64,000 nt of DNA from Roseomonas sp. KE0001 (GTDB lineage Bacteria; Pseudomonadota; Alphaproteobacteria; Acetobacterales; Acetobacteraceae): positions 310,001 to 374,000 of the forward strand of contig NZ_RCVQ01000002.1 in the NCBI RefSeq assembly GCF_016107285.1, written 5' to 3'. Made by a program: the position numbers and the translations under genes. The notes under the pieces were generated by a model. The model was not told the DNA's origin. It did no database searches and saw nothing but the letters and a program-made list of their open reading frames with translations. Of this stretch, positions 1-8,306 are shown one piece after another; the stretch's first letter is position 1; each line of letters begins with the position of its first letter.

Positions 1-121
1 TGGCGGGGTGCGCCTCGGCCGCCGGCGGGGACTGCCCCTCGGCCTCGGGCGGCGGCGCGCTCTCCGCGTCCTTGTCCTTCTCGCGCCCGGTCAGCCGGGC
101 CCAGAGATCGCGCAGGGCCAT
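1..121 (-). CDS. ftsY: FtsY, signal recognition particle receptor, 5' end only
   Basis: Only the first 40 codons are present; the gene runs off the left edge. It begins with ATG at 121, preceded by a good GGGGAGGG ribosome site inside the end of mtaB, 3 bp away. The readable N-terminus (MALRDLWARLTG, then a Lys/Asp/Glu/Pro/Ala-rich stretch) matches the variable charged A-domain that precedes the GTPase domain in alphaproteobacterial FtsY. No GTPase motif is in view. The call rests on this N-terminus plus the common dapF-mtaB-ftsY gene order. FtsY docks ribosome-SRP complexes at the inner membrane. Confidence 0.6.
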   Translation of the reverse strand, partial: MALRDLWARLTGREKDKDAESAPPPEAEGQSPPAAEAHPA

Positions 122-124
122 GGC

Positions 125-1399
125 TCAGCCCTCCCCGGCGGGGGCGGCGGCGAGCAGCCCCTCGGCATCGGCGCCCGTCACGCGCAGGCGCAGCAGCTGG
201 CCATGCCGCGCCGCCGGCCCGCCGCACAGGCGCAGCGGGGCGAAGTGTTCGGTGTGGCCGCGATCGGGACCTTCCATCAGCACGGTTTCCTCCTGTCCCA
301 ATCGGGCTTGGTAGAAGCGGAGCGCGGCCGCCTGGCCGGCCTGGCGCAGCCGCGCGGCCCGCTCGCGGCGCAGGGCGGTCGGCAGTTGCGGCATGCGGGC
401 GGCCGGCGTGCCGGGCCGTTCGGAATACGGGAAGACGTGCAGGAAGTGCAGCCCCATCCTCTCCACCAGCGCGAGGCTGGCGGCGAACTGCGCCTCGGTC
501 TCGGTCGGGAAGCCGGCGATCAGGTCGGCCCCCAGCGCGAGGCCGGGCCGCAGCGCCCGCGCCCGGGCGGCGAGGGCGAGCGCCTGTTCCGGCGTGTGGC
601 GGCGCTTCATCCGCTTCAGGATCAGCCCGTCGCCATGCTGCAGCGAAAGGTGCAGGTGCGGCATCAGGCGCGGCTCGTCGGCGAGCAGCCGCCAGAGATC
701 GTCGTCGATCGCGGCCGGATCGAGCGAGGAGAGGCGCAGCCGGGGCAGTTCCGGCACCAGGGCCAGCAGGCGGCGCACCATCTGGCCCAGGCGCGGCCGG
801 CCCGGCAGGTCGCTGCCGTAGCTGGCGATGTCCACTCCGGTCAGCACCACCTCGCCGCAGCCGGTGCGGGCCAGGCCGCGCACCTCGCCGACGATGGCGC
901 CGAGCGGCACGGAGCGCGAGGCGCCCCGCCCCTGGGGAATGACGCAGAAGGTGCAACGGTGGTCGCACCCCTGCTGCACCTGCACGAAGGCGCGGGCGCG
1001 GCCGGCGAAATCGGTCACCGGCCGAGGCGCGGGGGCCTCCGCCGCCGCGCCGGGCGTGGCCTCCAGCGCCCAGGTGGCGGGCGCGAGCTTCCCGCCATTG
1101 CCGATGACGCGGGCGACACCGGGCAGGGCGGCCCAGCGCGCCGGGGCGATCTCCGCGGCGCAGCCGGTGACGAGGATGCGGCGGTCCGGATGCTCCCGGG
1201 CGGCGCGGCGGATGGCCTTGGCGGCCTGCCGCTCGGCCTCCGCCGTCACGGCGCAGGTGTTGACCAGGATGACGCCGCTGTGCCCGGCCCGCAGCGCCAG
1301 CTCGCGCATGGCGACGCTCTCATAGGTGTTGAGCCGGCAGCCGAAGCTGAGCAGCTGGACCGGCTCGTCGCCCGCCGGGCGCGCCGGCGCCGCGCTCAA
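125..1399 (-). CDS. mtaB: tRNA (t6A37) methylthiotransferase MtaB
   Basis: A 424-residue radical-SAM methylthiotransferase that converts t6A37 to ms2t6A in tRNAs reading ANN codons. The N-terminal UPF0004 domain carries the three expected cluster cysteines (about C21 in FGCRLN, C49 in VNTC, C80 in VTGC). The radical-SAM CxxxCxxC lies at about 145-152 (GCDHRCTFC). A C-terminal TRAM-like region follows. Length is typical. The start is a TTG at 1399, 10 bp past the dapF stop; an ATG overlapping that stop is in another frame and terminates at once. It is probably cotranscribed with dapF and ftsY. MiaB is less likely because the N-terminus begins with the MtaB-type FGCRLN. Confidence 0.9.
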   Translation of the reverse strand: MSAAPARPAGDEPVQLLSFGCRLNTYESVAMRELALRAGHSGVILVNTCAVTAEAERQAAKAIRRAAREHPDRRILVTGCAAEIAPARWAALPGVARVIGNGGKLAPATWALEATPGAAAEAPAPRPVTDFAGRARAFVQVQQGCDHRCTFCVIPQGRGASRSVPLGAIVGEVRGLARTGCGEVVLTGVDIASYGSDLPGRPRLGQMVRRLLALVPELPRLRLSSLDPAAIDDDLWRLLADEPRLMPHLHLSLQHGDGLILKRMKRRHTPEQALALAARARALRPGLALGADLIAGFPTETEAQFAASLALVERMGLHFLHVFPYSERPGTPAARMPQLPTALRRERAARLRQAGQAAALRFYQARLGQEETVLMEGPDRGHTEHFAPLRLCGGPAARHGQLLRLRVTGADAEGLLAAAPAGEG

Positions 1400-1409
1400 G
1401 GGGCCCCGC

Positions 1410-2240
1410 TCATGCCGGCCAGGCGTCGAGGTCGAGGGTGCCGAGGAAGGCGGTGGCGACCGGGCCGCCCATCAGCACCCCGCCCTCCAGCCGCCATTCG
1501 AGCATCAGGCTGCCCCCTGGCAGGTCGATCCGGGCGCGCCGCCCGGCCAGGCCGCGGCGATGCGCGTTGACCAGCGTGGCGCAGGCGCCCGAGCCGCAGG
1601 CCAGCGTCGCGCCGGCGCCGCGTTCCCAGATCCCGAGGCGGATATGCTCGGGCGAGAGGATCTGCGCGAAGCCGATATTGGCGCGCTCGGGGAAGAGCGG
1701 GTGGTGCTCCAGCGCCGGGCCCAGCGCGCGCCAGTCCAGCGCGTCCAGATCCTCGACGAAGAAGGTGACATGCGGATTGCCCATCGAGCAGGCGGCGGGA
1801 TCGGCCAGGCCGGCGGATTCGAGGGGCAGATGCGCCGTGTCCATCGCCTCGGCCAGCGGCACGTCCTGCCAGCCGAGCAGCGGCGCGCCCATGTCGACGC
1901 GGATGCCGCCATCCGGCGCGCGCTCCGCCGGCAGGTCGCCGCGCACGGTGCGCACCACCACCTGGTCCCGCCCGGTCTCGGCCATCAGCAGGCTGGCGAT
2001 GCAGCGCGTGGCATTGCCGCAGGCGCCGGCCTCGGAGCCGTCGGGGTTCCAAATGCGCATGAAGACGTCGGCGCCCGTGCCGGGCGGCTCCATGACGATG
2101 AGCTGGTCGCAGCCGATGCCCCGGTGCCGGTCGGCCAGGGCGGCGACGCGGGCCGGGGTGAGGGGCAGGGCGGCGGGACGGGCGTCGAGCACGACGAAGT
2201 CGTTCCCCAGCCCGTGCATCTTGCGGAACGGTGTGGACAC
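1410..2240 (-). CDS. dapF: Diaminopimelate epimerase
   Basis: Converts LL- to meso-diaminopimelate for lysine and peptidoglycan synthesis. The 276-residue protein has the family N-terminus ([11 protein letters not shown]). The two catalytic cysteines are at about C74 (GACGNATRC) and C215 (TLACGSGAC), so both halves of the pseudo-dimer are intact. The start is a GTG at 2240; the internal ATG at 2219 would remove residues usually present. mtaB follows 10 bp downstream on the same strand. A TATATA box lies so close upstream that the mRNA may be leaderless. Confidence 0.95.
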   Translation of the reverse strand: MSTPFRKMHGLGNDFVVLDARPAALPLTPARVAALADRHRGIGCDQLIVMEPPGTGADVFMRIWNPDGSEAGACGNATRCIASLLMAETGRDQVVVRTVRGDLPAERAPDGGIRVDMGAPLLGWQDVPLAEAMDTAHLPLESAGLADPAACSMGNPHVTFFVEDLDALDWRALGPALEHHPLFPERANIGFAQILSPEHIRLGIWERGAGATLACGSGACATLVNAHRRGLAGRRARIDLPGGSLMLEWRLEGGVLMGGPVATAFLGTLDLDAWPA

Positions 2241-2247
2241 GGCTGCC

Positions 2248-2276
2248 TATATAGGCGCGGCGCGGCGGCGGTGGAA
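2248..2276 (-). promoter_or_regulatory. Candidate dapF promoter with a TATATA -10
   Basis: On the minus strand TATATA (2253-2248) lies 7 nt before the GTG start, inside the perfect palindrome GCCTATATAGGC (2245-2256). TTCCAC sits 17 bp further upstream as a poor -35. The AT block is unusual in this GC-rich setting. The geometry would place transcription start at or near the start codon. Confidence 0.35.
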
Positions 2277-2299
2277 CCCGCGCGCCCGCCGCGCCCGCC

Positions 2300-3640
2300 T
2301 CACTCGCCAGCCGCCTCCAGCGTGCCGTACACCGCCTCGCGCACCGCATTGGCCGCCGGGCCGCCATTCACCCCGGTCTGCGTCATCACCACCGTGACGA
2401 TGCGGTGGGCCGGATCGACGAAGAAGCCGGTGCCGTAGATGCCGCCCCAGCCATAGGTGCCCGGGCCCTGCCTGGTCTTCCCCGCCACCGGATCGGTCAG
2501 CACGGAGAAGCCGTAGCCGAAGGCATAGCCCGGGCCGCGCAGGTCGATCGGATAGGCGCCAGTCTGCGGCCGGGTCATCTCCGCCACCGTCTCCGGCTTC
2601 AGGATGCGCGCGCCGTCCAGCTCGCCGCCGCGCAGCAGCATGCGCGCGAAGCGGCCGTAGTCGCCGATGGTCGCGGTGGCGCCGGCGCCGCCGGAAGGAT
2701 AGGCGGCGGCGCTGAAGGCGCGGTTCGGATCGGCCGTCCAGGTGCCGCCCGAGAGCGGGTAGGGCACCACCTGCGGGCTGGCCATCGGCCGCAGCGTCCC
2801 CGCCGCATCCGGATAGAGCGCCGTGACCATGCGCGGCCGGGCGCTCTCCGGCACGTGGAAGGCGAAGCTCCCGAGGCCGAGCGGCGTGGCGATGTGCCGG
2901 GCGACATAGGCGTCGAGCGGCTCGCCGCTGGCGCGGGTGACGATGGCGCCGAGCACGTCGGTGGCCAGGGAATAGTGCCAGCCGCTGCCGGGCTGCATGG
3001 CGAGCGGCGCCCGCGCGAGGCGGCGCATGTTGTCGTCGAGCGCGCGCCCGGGGGCCGCCAGCCCGTCATCCACGCCGAGGCGGCGATAGGCCTCGACCAC
3101 GCCGGGCACATTGAGGAAGGTGTAGGACAGGCCCGAGGTGTGGCGCAGCAGGTCGCGCACGGTGGGCTGGCGCGCGGCGGGCACGGTGCGGTCCCGCGCG
3201 GCGGTCCCGGCCGGGCCGCCCGTCTGCCCGCCCGCCTGGGGCGCGCGGACGCGGAGGTTGCGGAACTCCGGCAGCCAGCGGCCGACCGGATCGTCCAGCC
3301 CGATCCGGCCCTGCTCGACCAGCTGCATCACCGCGACCGAGGTGAAGGGCTTGGTCATGCTGGCCAGACGGAACAGGCTGTCCGGCGCCGGCGGCGTGCC
3401 GTTGCCGGGCGCGGTCTCGCCGGCGCTGCCGCTGTAGAGCACCGTGCCGTCCTCGCGCAGCACCAGCGCCGCGATGGCCCCGACCTTGCCGGATTGCACC
3501 TGCTCGCGCAGCGCCGCGTCGAGCACGGCCTGGCGGGAGGCAGGGGGGGCGGTCGGGCTGGCGCAGGAGGAGAGCGCGAGGGCGGCCAGCGGCAGCAGCG
3601 CCGTGACGAGGCGGCGGCGGATGGGGAATGGCGGTGACAT
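2300..3640 (-). CDS. Serine hydrolase, beta-lactamase/class C-like (lipoprotein)
   Basis: A 446-residue secreted serine hydrolase of the beta-lactamase/esterase family. The N-terminus is a lipoprotein signal (positive residues, hydrophobic stretch, lipobox LSSC with the lipidated Cys at about 26). The nucleophile motif SxxK is SMTK (S94, K97). A Tyr motif (WHYSLA) fits the YxN position, and HTSGLSY is typical of the group. A WGGIYGTGFF segment near the C-terminus takes the place of the KTG box, as in esterase-like members. Substrate is unknown: esterase, peptidase or lactamase activity are all possible. It stands alone between dapF and the ribosomal operon. Confidence 0.8.
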   Translation of the reverse strand: MSPPFPIRRRLVTALLPLAALALSSCASPTAPPASRQAVLDAALREQVQSGKVGAIAALVLREDGTVLYSGSAGETAPGNGTPPAPDSLFRLASMTKPFTSVAVMQLVEQGRIGLDDPVGRWLPEFRNLRVRAPQAGGQTGGPAGTAARDRTVPAARQPTVRDLLRHTSGLSYTFLNVPGVVEAYRRLGVDDGLAAPGRALDDNMRRLARAPLAMQPGSGWHYSLATDVLGAIVTRASGEPLDAYVARHIATPLGLGSFAFHVPESARPRMVTALYPDAAGTLRPMASPQVVPYPLSGGTWTADPNRAFSAAAYPSGGAGATATIGDYGRFARMLLRGGELDGARILKPETVAEMTRPQTGAYPIDLRGPGYAFGYGFSVLTDPVAGKTRQGPGTYGWGGIYGTGFFVDPAHRIVTVVMTQTGVNGGPAANAVREAVYGTLEAAGE

Positions 3641-3979
3641 CGTGTCCTCCAGGCGAGATCTTTATCGGGGCGCGGCCTTCTCGGGGCGCGTTTCGTTTCG
3701 CCATCGTGCAGGCTGGCGCAAGGTCGGGATTACGGCAAGGCCCGCGCCACGCCGGCGGGAGGGGACAGGTACGGGGGGAGCGCCCATGCCGGGCGCGCGG
3801 GGCAGCCCCCGCCGGCCGGGAAGGCCCGCTCCGGAGGCTTGTCTCGCGGGGCGGGTGACTGTATAGGCCCGCCTCCGCTATCCGCGCGTCCGGGCCTGTA
3901 GGGCATGCCCGGCCGCGGCTTCGTGTCCTGATTGTGACTTGACGGTTGCAATTGGGACTCCGATCTCAAGGAGACCGAA
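3641..3979. other. Intergenic region upstream of rpmI and the serine hydrolase
   Basis: About 340 bp with no convincing gene. The right half carries the probable promoter and leader of rpmI-rplT. No infC lies directly upstream of rpmI as in many bacteria. On the left, a GATAAAGATC patch near 3655-3665 could contribute to a promoter for the serine hydrolase, but I see no matching -35. Confidence 0.4.
3839..3867 (+). promoter_or_regulatory. Candidate sigma-70 promoter of rpmI-rplT
   Basis: TTGTCT (3839-3844), a 17-bp spacer and TATAGG (3862-3867) form a plausible housekeeping promoter. Start would be near 3874, giving a leader of about 105 nt before rpmI. That is long enough for translational autoregulation by L20, known in other bacteria, but I could not identify the fold. 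Confidence 0.45.
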
Positions 3980-4186
3980 ATGCCCAAGATGAAGACCAAG
4001 TCGAGCGTGAAGAAGCGCTTCAAGCTGACCGCCACGGGCCTGGTGAAGGCCGGCGTCGGCAACAAGCGCCACATGCTCACCGCCAAGACCAACAAGATGA
4101 AGCGGCAGAACCGTGGGACCTTCGTGCTGAACAAGCAGGACGGCGACACGGTGAAGCAGTGGATGCCCTACGGCTCGGCCCGGTAA
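3980..4186 (+). CDS. rpmI: 50S ribosomal protein L35
   Basis: A 68-residue basic protein of the large ribosomal subunit. It begins [14 protein letters not shown], the L35 signature, and keeps the KRHMLTAKT segment. An AAGGAGA ribosome site sits just before the ATG. It is followed 16 bp later by rplT, the usual pairing. Confidence 0.97.
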   Translation: MPKMKTKSSVKKRFKLTATGLVKAGVGNKRHMLTAKTNKMKRQNRGTFVLNKQDGDTVKQWMPYGSAR

Positions 4187-4202
4187 GGTAAGGATCTGAA
4201 CC

Positions 4203-4574
4203 ATGGCTCGTGTCAAGCGCGGCGTCACCGCCCATGCCCGTCACAAGAAGGTCCTGAAGCTCGCCAAGGGCTATGTGGGCCGGTCCTCCACCGGCTACCG
4301 CCCCGCGCTCGAGCGGGTCGAGAAGGCGCTGCAATACGCCTATCGCGACCGCCGGGTGAAGAAGCGCGAGTTCCGCGGCCTGTGGATCCAGCGCATCAAC
4401 GCGGCCGTGCGCGAGCATGGCCTGACCTACTCGAAGTTCATCGCCGGCCTGAAGGCGGCGAACATCGAGCTGGACCGCAAGGTGCTGGCCGCCATCGCCT
4501 TCGATGACGCCGCCTCCTTCGGCGCCCTGGTCGAGAAGGCCAAGGCGGCGCTGCCGGCTTCCGCCGAAGCGTGA
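4203..4574 (+). CDS. rplT: 50S ribosomal protein L20
   Basis: A 123-residue basic L20 with the family start [16 protein letters not shown] and the [14 protein letters not shown] motif. L20 binds 23S rRNA early in 50S assembly and in several bacteria represses its own operon by binding the mRNA leader. It is cotranscribed with rpmI. A strong terminator separates it from pheS. Confidence 0.97.
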   Translation: MARVKRGVTAHARHKKVLKLAKGYVGRSSTGYRPALERVEKALQYAYRDRRVKKREFRGLWIQRINAAVREHGLTYSKFIAGLKAANIELDRKVLAAIAFDDAASFGALVEKAKAALPASAEA

Positions 4575-4610
4575 TCTCCGCCCCCGCCTGGGCGGGGGAG
4601 TGAGGACAGA

Positions 4611-4655
4611 GCCGCCGCCGCCCGGGTGAGAGCCCGGGCGTCCGGCGGCTTTTTT
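4611..4655 (+). terminator. Intrinsic terminator/attenuator between rplT and pheS
   Basis: The 5' arm GCCGCCGCCGCCCGGG (4611-4626), a short TGAGA loop and the matching 3' arm ending GGCGGC (4649) are followed by six T residues (4650-4655). A smaller hairpin (CCCCCGCC/GGCGGGGG, 4581-4598) precedes it. Together they separate the ribosomal genes from pheST. No short frame rich in Phe codons lies between 4575 and 4684. Confidence 0.8.
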
Positions 4656-4684
4656 CGTATCGGGCTTCCGAGACCCGGCGACGG

Positions 4685-5794
4685 ATGGGACCGAGTGACA
4701 TGACCGATGACCTGGCCGCCCTGCGGGCGGAGACCGAGGCGGCGCTGGCGGCGGCGGGCGACCTGCGCGCGCTCGATGCCGTGCGTGTCGCGACCCTGGG
4801 CAAGAGCGGCAGCCTGACCGCGCTGCTGAAGGGGCTGGGCGCGGTGGCGCCCGAGGCGCGCAAGGAGCGCGGCGGCGCCGTGAACCGCCTCAAGGGCGAG
4901 CTGGAGCAGGCCTTCGAGGCCCGCCGCCTGGTGCTGGAGGAGGCCGCGCTGGAGGCCCGCCTCGCCGCCGAGCGGATGGACGTGACCCTGCCGCCCCGCC
5001 CCCACCCGCCGGCGGGCGCCGAGGCCGGGGCCATCCATCCCATCGCCCGCACGGTGGAGGAGCTGACGGCGATCTTCGGCGCCATGGGCTTCGGCGTGGC
5101 GGAGGGGCCGGACATCGAGGGCGACTGGTTCAACTTCGGGGCGCTGAACATCCCCGACCACCATCCCGCCCGGCAGGACCACGACACCTTCTACCTGCCG
5201 GCCACGGCGGGCGGCTCGCGGCCGGTGCTGCGCACCCATACCTCGCCGGTGCAGATCCGCACCATGCTCTCCCAGGAGCCGCCGATCCGCGTCATCGTCC
5301 CCGGCCGCACCTGGCGCGCCGATCACGACGCGACCCATTCCCCGATGTTCCATCAGGTCGAGGGGCTGGTGATCGACCGCGGCATCACCCTGGCGCATCT
5401 GAAGGGCTGCCTGATCGACTTCCTGCGCGCCTTCTTCGGCATCCGCGACCTGCCGGTGCGTTTCCGCTCCTCCTACTTTCCCTTCACCGAGCCCTCGATG
5501 GAGGTGGATATCGGCTGGAACCGCAGGACCGGCGAGCTGGGCAAGGCCCAGGGGGGAGGCAACGACTGGCTGGAGATCCTGGGCTCCGGCATGGTGCATC
5601 CCCGCGTCCTGGCCAATTGCGGCATCGACCCGCGCGAGTGGCAGGGCTTCGCCTTCGGCATGGGGATCGAGCGCATCACCATGCTCAAGCACGGCATCCC
5701 CGACCTCCGGCCGTTCTACGAAAGCGACATCCGCTGGCTCCGGCACTACGGGCACAGCCCGCTCTCCCCGGCCTCCCTGGCGGAAGGGGTGTGA
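4685..5794 (+). CDS. pheS: Phenylalanine-tRNA ligase alpha subunit
   Basis: Catalytic subunit of the alpha2-beta2 enzyme that charges tRNA-Phe. The N-terminal coiled coil (about 1-90) precedes the class II core. Visible motifs include HPIARTVEEL, RTHTSPVQIR (motif 2 region), HQVEGLVID and, near the C-terminus, the motif 3 segment FGMGIERITML. The ATG at 4685 gives 369 residues. An ATG at 4700 (MTDDLAALRAE) is equally possible and has GGGA 9 nt upstream. pheT follows 4 bp after the stop. Confidence 0.96.
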   Translation: MGPSDMTDDLAALRAETEAALAAAGDLRALDAVRVATLGKSGSLTALLKGLGAVAPEARKERGGAVNRLKGELEQAFEARRLVLEEAALEARLAAERMDVTLPPRPHPPAGAEAGAIHPIARTVEELTAIFGAMGFGVAEGPDIEGDWFNFGALNIPDHHPARQDHDTFYLPATAGGSRPVLRTHTSPVQIRTMLSQEPPIRVIVPGRTWRADHDATHSPMFHQVEGLVIDRGITLAHLKGCLIDFLRAFFGIRDLPVRFRSSYFPFTEPSMEVDIGWNRRTGELGKAQGGGNDWLEILGSGMVHPRVLANCGIDPREWQGFAFGMGIERITMLKHGIPDLRPFYESDIRWLRHYGHSPLSPASLAEGV

Positions 5795-5798
5795 GACG

Positions 5799-8276
5799 AT
5801 GAAGTTCTCCCTGTCCTGGCTGAAGCGGCACCTCGAGACCGAGGCGACGCTGGAGCGGATCACCGCCACCCTCAACAGCATCGGCCTGGAGGTGGAGGGC
5901 GTCGAGGACCGGGGCGCGGCGCTGGCGCCCTTCCGCATCGCCCATGTCGTCGAGGCCACGCAGCACCCGAATGCCGACCGCCTGCGCGCGCTGAAGGTCG
6001 ATGACGGCTCCGGCACGCTGCTCTCCGTGGTCTGCGGCGCGCCCAATGCCCGCGCCGGCATGAAGGGCGTGCTGGGCCTGCCCGGCGCCGTCATCCCCGG
6101 CTCCGGCATCACGCTGAAGGTGGGCGAGATCCGCGGCGTGAAGAGCGAGGGCATGATGTGCTCCGCCCGCGAGCTCGGCCTCGGCGAGGATCACGACGGC
6201 ATCCTCGACCTGCCGGCCGACGCGCCGGTGGGCGCCGCCTACGCCGCCTGGGCCGGGCTCGACGATCCGGTGGTGGAGATCTCGGTCACGCCGAACCGGG
6301 GCGATGCGCTCTCGGTGCGCGGCATCGCCCGCGACCTCGCCGCCGCCGGGCTCGGCCGGCTGCTGCCCTTCGCGCCGGAGACGGTGCCGGGCGTCTATCC
6401 CGCGCCGTTGCGCTGGGTGATCGAGGACCGCGAGGCCTGCCCCTGGGTGCTGGGCCGCGCCGTGCGGGGCCTGCGCAACGGCGCCTCGCCGCAATGGCTG
6501 CGCGACCGGCTGACCGCCATCGGCCTGCGTCCGATCAACGCCCTGGTCGACATCACCAACTTCTTCACCTTCGACCTCGGCCGGCCGCTGCATGTCTTCG
6601 ATGTCGCCAAGGTGAAGGGCGACACCCTGGTCCTGCGGCGCGGCCGGGAGGGCGAGAGCTTCCTGGCGCTGAACGGCAAGGAGGTCTCGGTCACGCCGGA
6701 GGACTGCGTCATCGCCGATGCCGCGGCGGTGGAATCCCTGGCCGGCATCATGGGCGGCGAGCATTCCGGCTCGGACGAGGGCACCACCGAGGTCTTCATC
6801 GAATGCGCCCTCTTCGATCCGGTGCGCATCGCCCTCTCCGGCCGGCGGCACGGGCTGCGCTCCGACGCGCGGCAGCGCTTCGAGCGCGGCATCGACCCCG
6901 CGCTGCTGCCCGACGCGCTGGAGGCGGCGACGGCGATGGTCATCGCGCTCTGCGGCGGCGAGGCCTCGGAGATCGCCGAGGCGGGGGCCGAGCCGTCCTG
7001 GCGGCGCGAGGCCAGCCTGCGCTTCGAGCGCATCGCCGGCCTGGGCGGCGCCGAGATCGCGCCCGAGGCGGCGGTGGCGACGCTGGAGCGGCTGGGCTTC
7101 GGCGTGCTGTCGCGCGACGCGGAGCGGGTGACGGTCTCCGTCCCCCCCTGGCGCAACGACATCGCGGCGATGGGCGCGGAGGCCCTGGTCCAGGCGCCCG
7201 GCCTGCCGGAGGCCAAGGCGCGCGCCGCCGCCGAGGGCCGCGCCGCCATCGAGCCGGAATGCGACCTGCTGGAGGAGGTGCTGCGCATCCACGGGCTGGA
7301 CCGCATCCCGCCCGCCTCGCTGCCGGTCGCCTCGCCGGTGCCGCTGCCCGCCCTGACGCCACGCCAGGCGCGGGCCGGGCTGGCGCGGCGGGTGCTGGCG
7401 GCGCGCGGGATGCTGGACTGCGTCTCCTTCGGCTTCCTCGACCGCGCCACGGCGGCGCGCTTCGGCGACGTGCCGGAGCGGTTGCGGCTGGAGAACCCGA
7501 TCGCCGCCGATCTCGACCAGATGCGCCCCACCCCCCTGGCCAGCCTGGCCCTGGCCGCCGCGCGCAACCAGGCGCGCGGCTGGCCGGACCTCGCGCTCTG
7601 CGAGCTGGGCGGCGCCTATGCCGATGCCGCGCCCGAGGGCCAGGCGCTGCTCGCCGCCGGTCTGCGCGCCGGCGCCACGCCGCGTCACTGGGCCGAGCCC
7701 TCGCGGCCGGTGGACGCGATGGACGCCAAGGGCGATGCGCTGGCGGTGCTGACGGCGCTCGGCGTGCCGATGGCGGCGCTCAGCGTCACCGCCGATGCGC
7801 CGGCGCATTATCATCCCGGCCGTTCCGGCGTGGTGCGGCAGGGGCCGAGGATGGTGCTGGCCCGCTTCGGCGCGCTGCATCCGAGGCTCTGCGCCGCGCT
7901 CGGCCTCGCGGGCGCGGTGGTCGGCTTCGAGGTCTTCCTCGACGCCATCCCGGAGCCGAAGCGCCGGAAGAAGGGCCTGCCCGACCTGCCCGCCTTCCAG
8001 CCGCTGCGGCGCGACTTCGCCTTCCTGGTCGATGCCGCCGTGCCGGCCGAGTCGCTGCTGCGCGCCGCGCGCGGCGCCGAGCGCGAGCTGATCGCCGAGG
8101 TGTCGCTGTTCGACCGCTATGCCGGGGAGAAGCTGCCCGAGGGCAAGGTCTCGCTGGCGCTGGAGGTGGTGCTGCAGCCGCGCGCCGCCAGCCTGACCGA
8201 TGCCGAGATCGAGGCGGTGGGGGCGAGGATCGTCGCCGCCGTGGGCAAGGCGACCGGCGCGACGCTGCGCGGCTGA
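5799..8276 (+). CDS. pheT: Phenylalanine-tRNA ligase beta subunit
   Basis: An 825-residue beta subunit, near the usual 800. Domains in order: N-terminal segment (MKFSLSWLKRHL), tRNA-binding OB-fold (about 40-150, with HPNADRLRALKV), B3/B4 editing region (about 210-390, with RPINALVDITNF), B5 region (about 400-505), catalytic-like core, and C-terminal anticodon-binding FDX-ACB domain (about 730-825, with LRRDFAFLVD and LFDRYAGEKLPEGK). It binds tRNA-Phe and edits Tyr-tRNA-Phe. It is coupled to pheS by 4 bp. Confidence 0.97.
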   Translation: MKFSLSWLKRHLETEATLERITATLNSIGLEVEGVEDRGAALAPFRIAHVVEATQHPNADRLRALKVDDGSGTLLSVVCGAPNARAGMKGVLGLPGAVIPGSGITLKVGEIRGVKSEGMMCSARELGLGEDHDGILDLPADAPVGAAYAAWAGLDDPVVEISVTPNRGDALSVRGIARDLAAAGLGRLLPFAPETVPGVYPAPLRWVIEDREACPWVLGRAVRGLRNGASPQWLRDRLTAIGLRPINALVDITNFFTFDLGRPLHVFDVAKVKGDTLVLRRGREGESFLALNGKEVSVTPEDCVIADAAAVESLAGIMGGEHSGSDEGTTEVFIECALFDPVRIALSGRRHGLRSDARQRFERGIDPALLPDALEAATAMVIALCGGEASEIAEAGAEPSWRREASLRFERIAGLGGAEIAPEAAVATLERLGFGVLSRDAERVTVSVPPWRNDIAAMGAEALVQAPGLPEAKARAAAEGRAAIEPECDLLEEVLRIHGLDRIPPASLPVASPVPLPALTPRQARAGLARRVLAARGMLDCVSFGFLDRATAARFGDVPERLRLENPIAADLDQMRPTPLASLALAAARNQARGWPDLALCELGGAYADAAPEGQALLAAGLRAGATPRHWAEPSRPVDAMDAKGDALAVLTALGVPMAALSVTADAPAHYHPGRSGVVRQGPRMVLARFGALHPRLCAALGLAGAVVGFEVFLDAIPEPKRRKKGLPDLPAFQPLRRDFAFLVDAAVPAESLLRAARGAERELIAEVSLFDRYAGEKLPEGKVSLALEVVLQPRAASLTDAEIEAVGARIVAAVGKATGATLRG

Positions 8277-8280
8277 GGCC

Positions 8281-8305
8281 GGCGGGGGGCCGCGCGCTCC
8301 CCGCC
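8281..8305. terminator. Hairpin between convergent pheT and mutL
   Basis: GGCGGGG (8281-8287) pairs with CCCCGCC (8299-8305) around an 11-nt loop, filling the gap between the two convergent genes. No U-tract is present on either side, so it is only a possible bidirectional terminator. Confidence 0.3.
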
Positions 8306-8306
8306 G

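Noticed and set aside
8-1570. Long open frame antisense to mtaB and part of dapF
   Set aside because: High-GC codon usage leaves long stop-free antisense frames; the translation is low-complexity Arg/Gly/Ala and matches no family, while the opposite strand encodes clear MtaB and DapF.
4575-4684. Phe-rich leader peptide for pheST attenuation
   Set aside because: No short frame with consecutive Phe codons exists in the gap.
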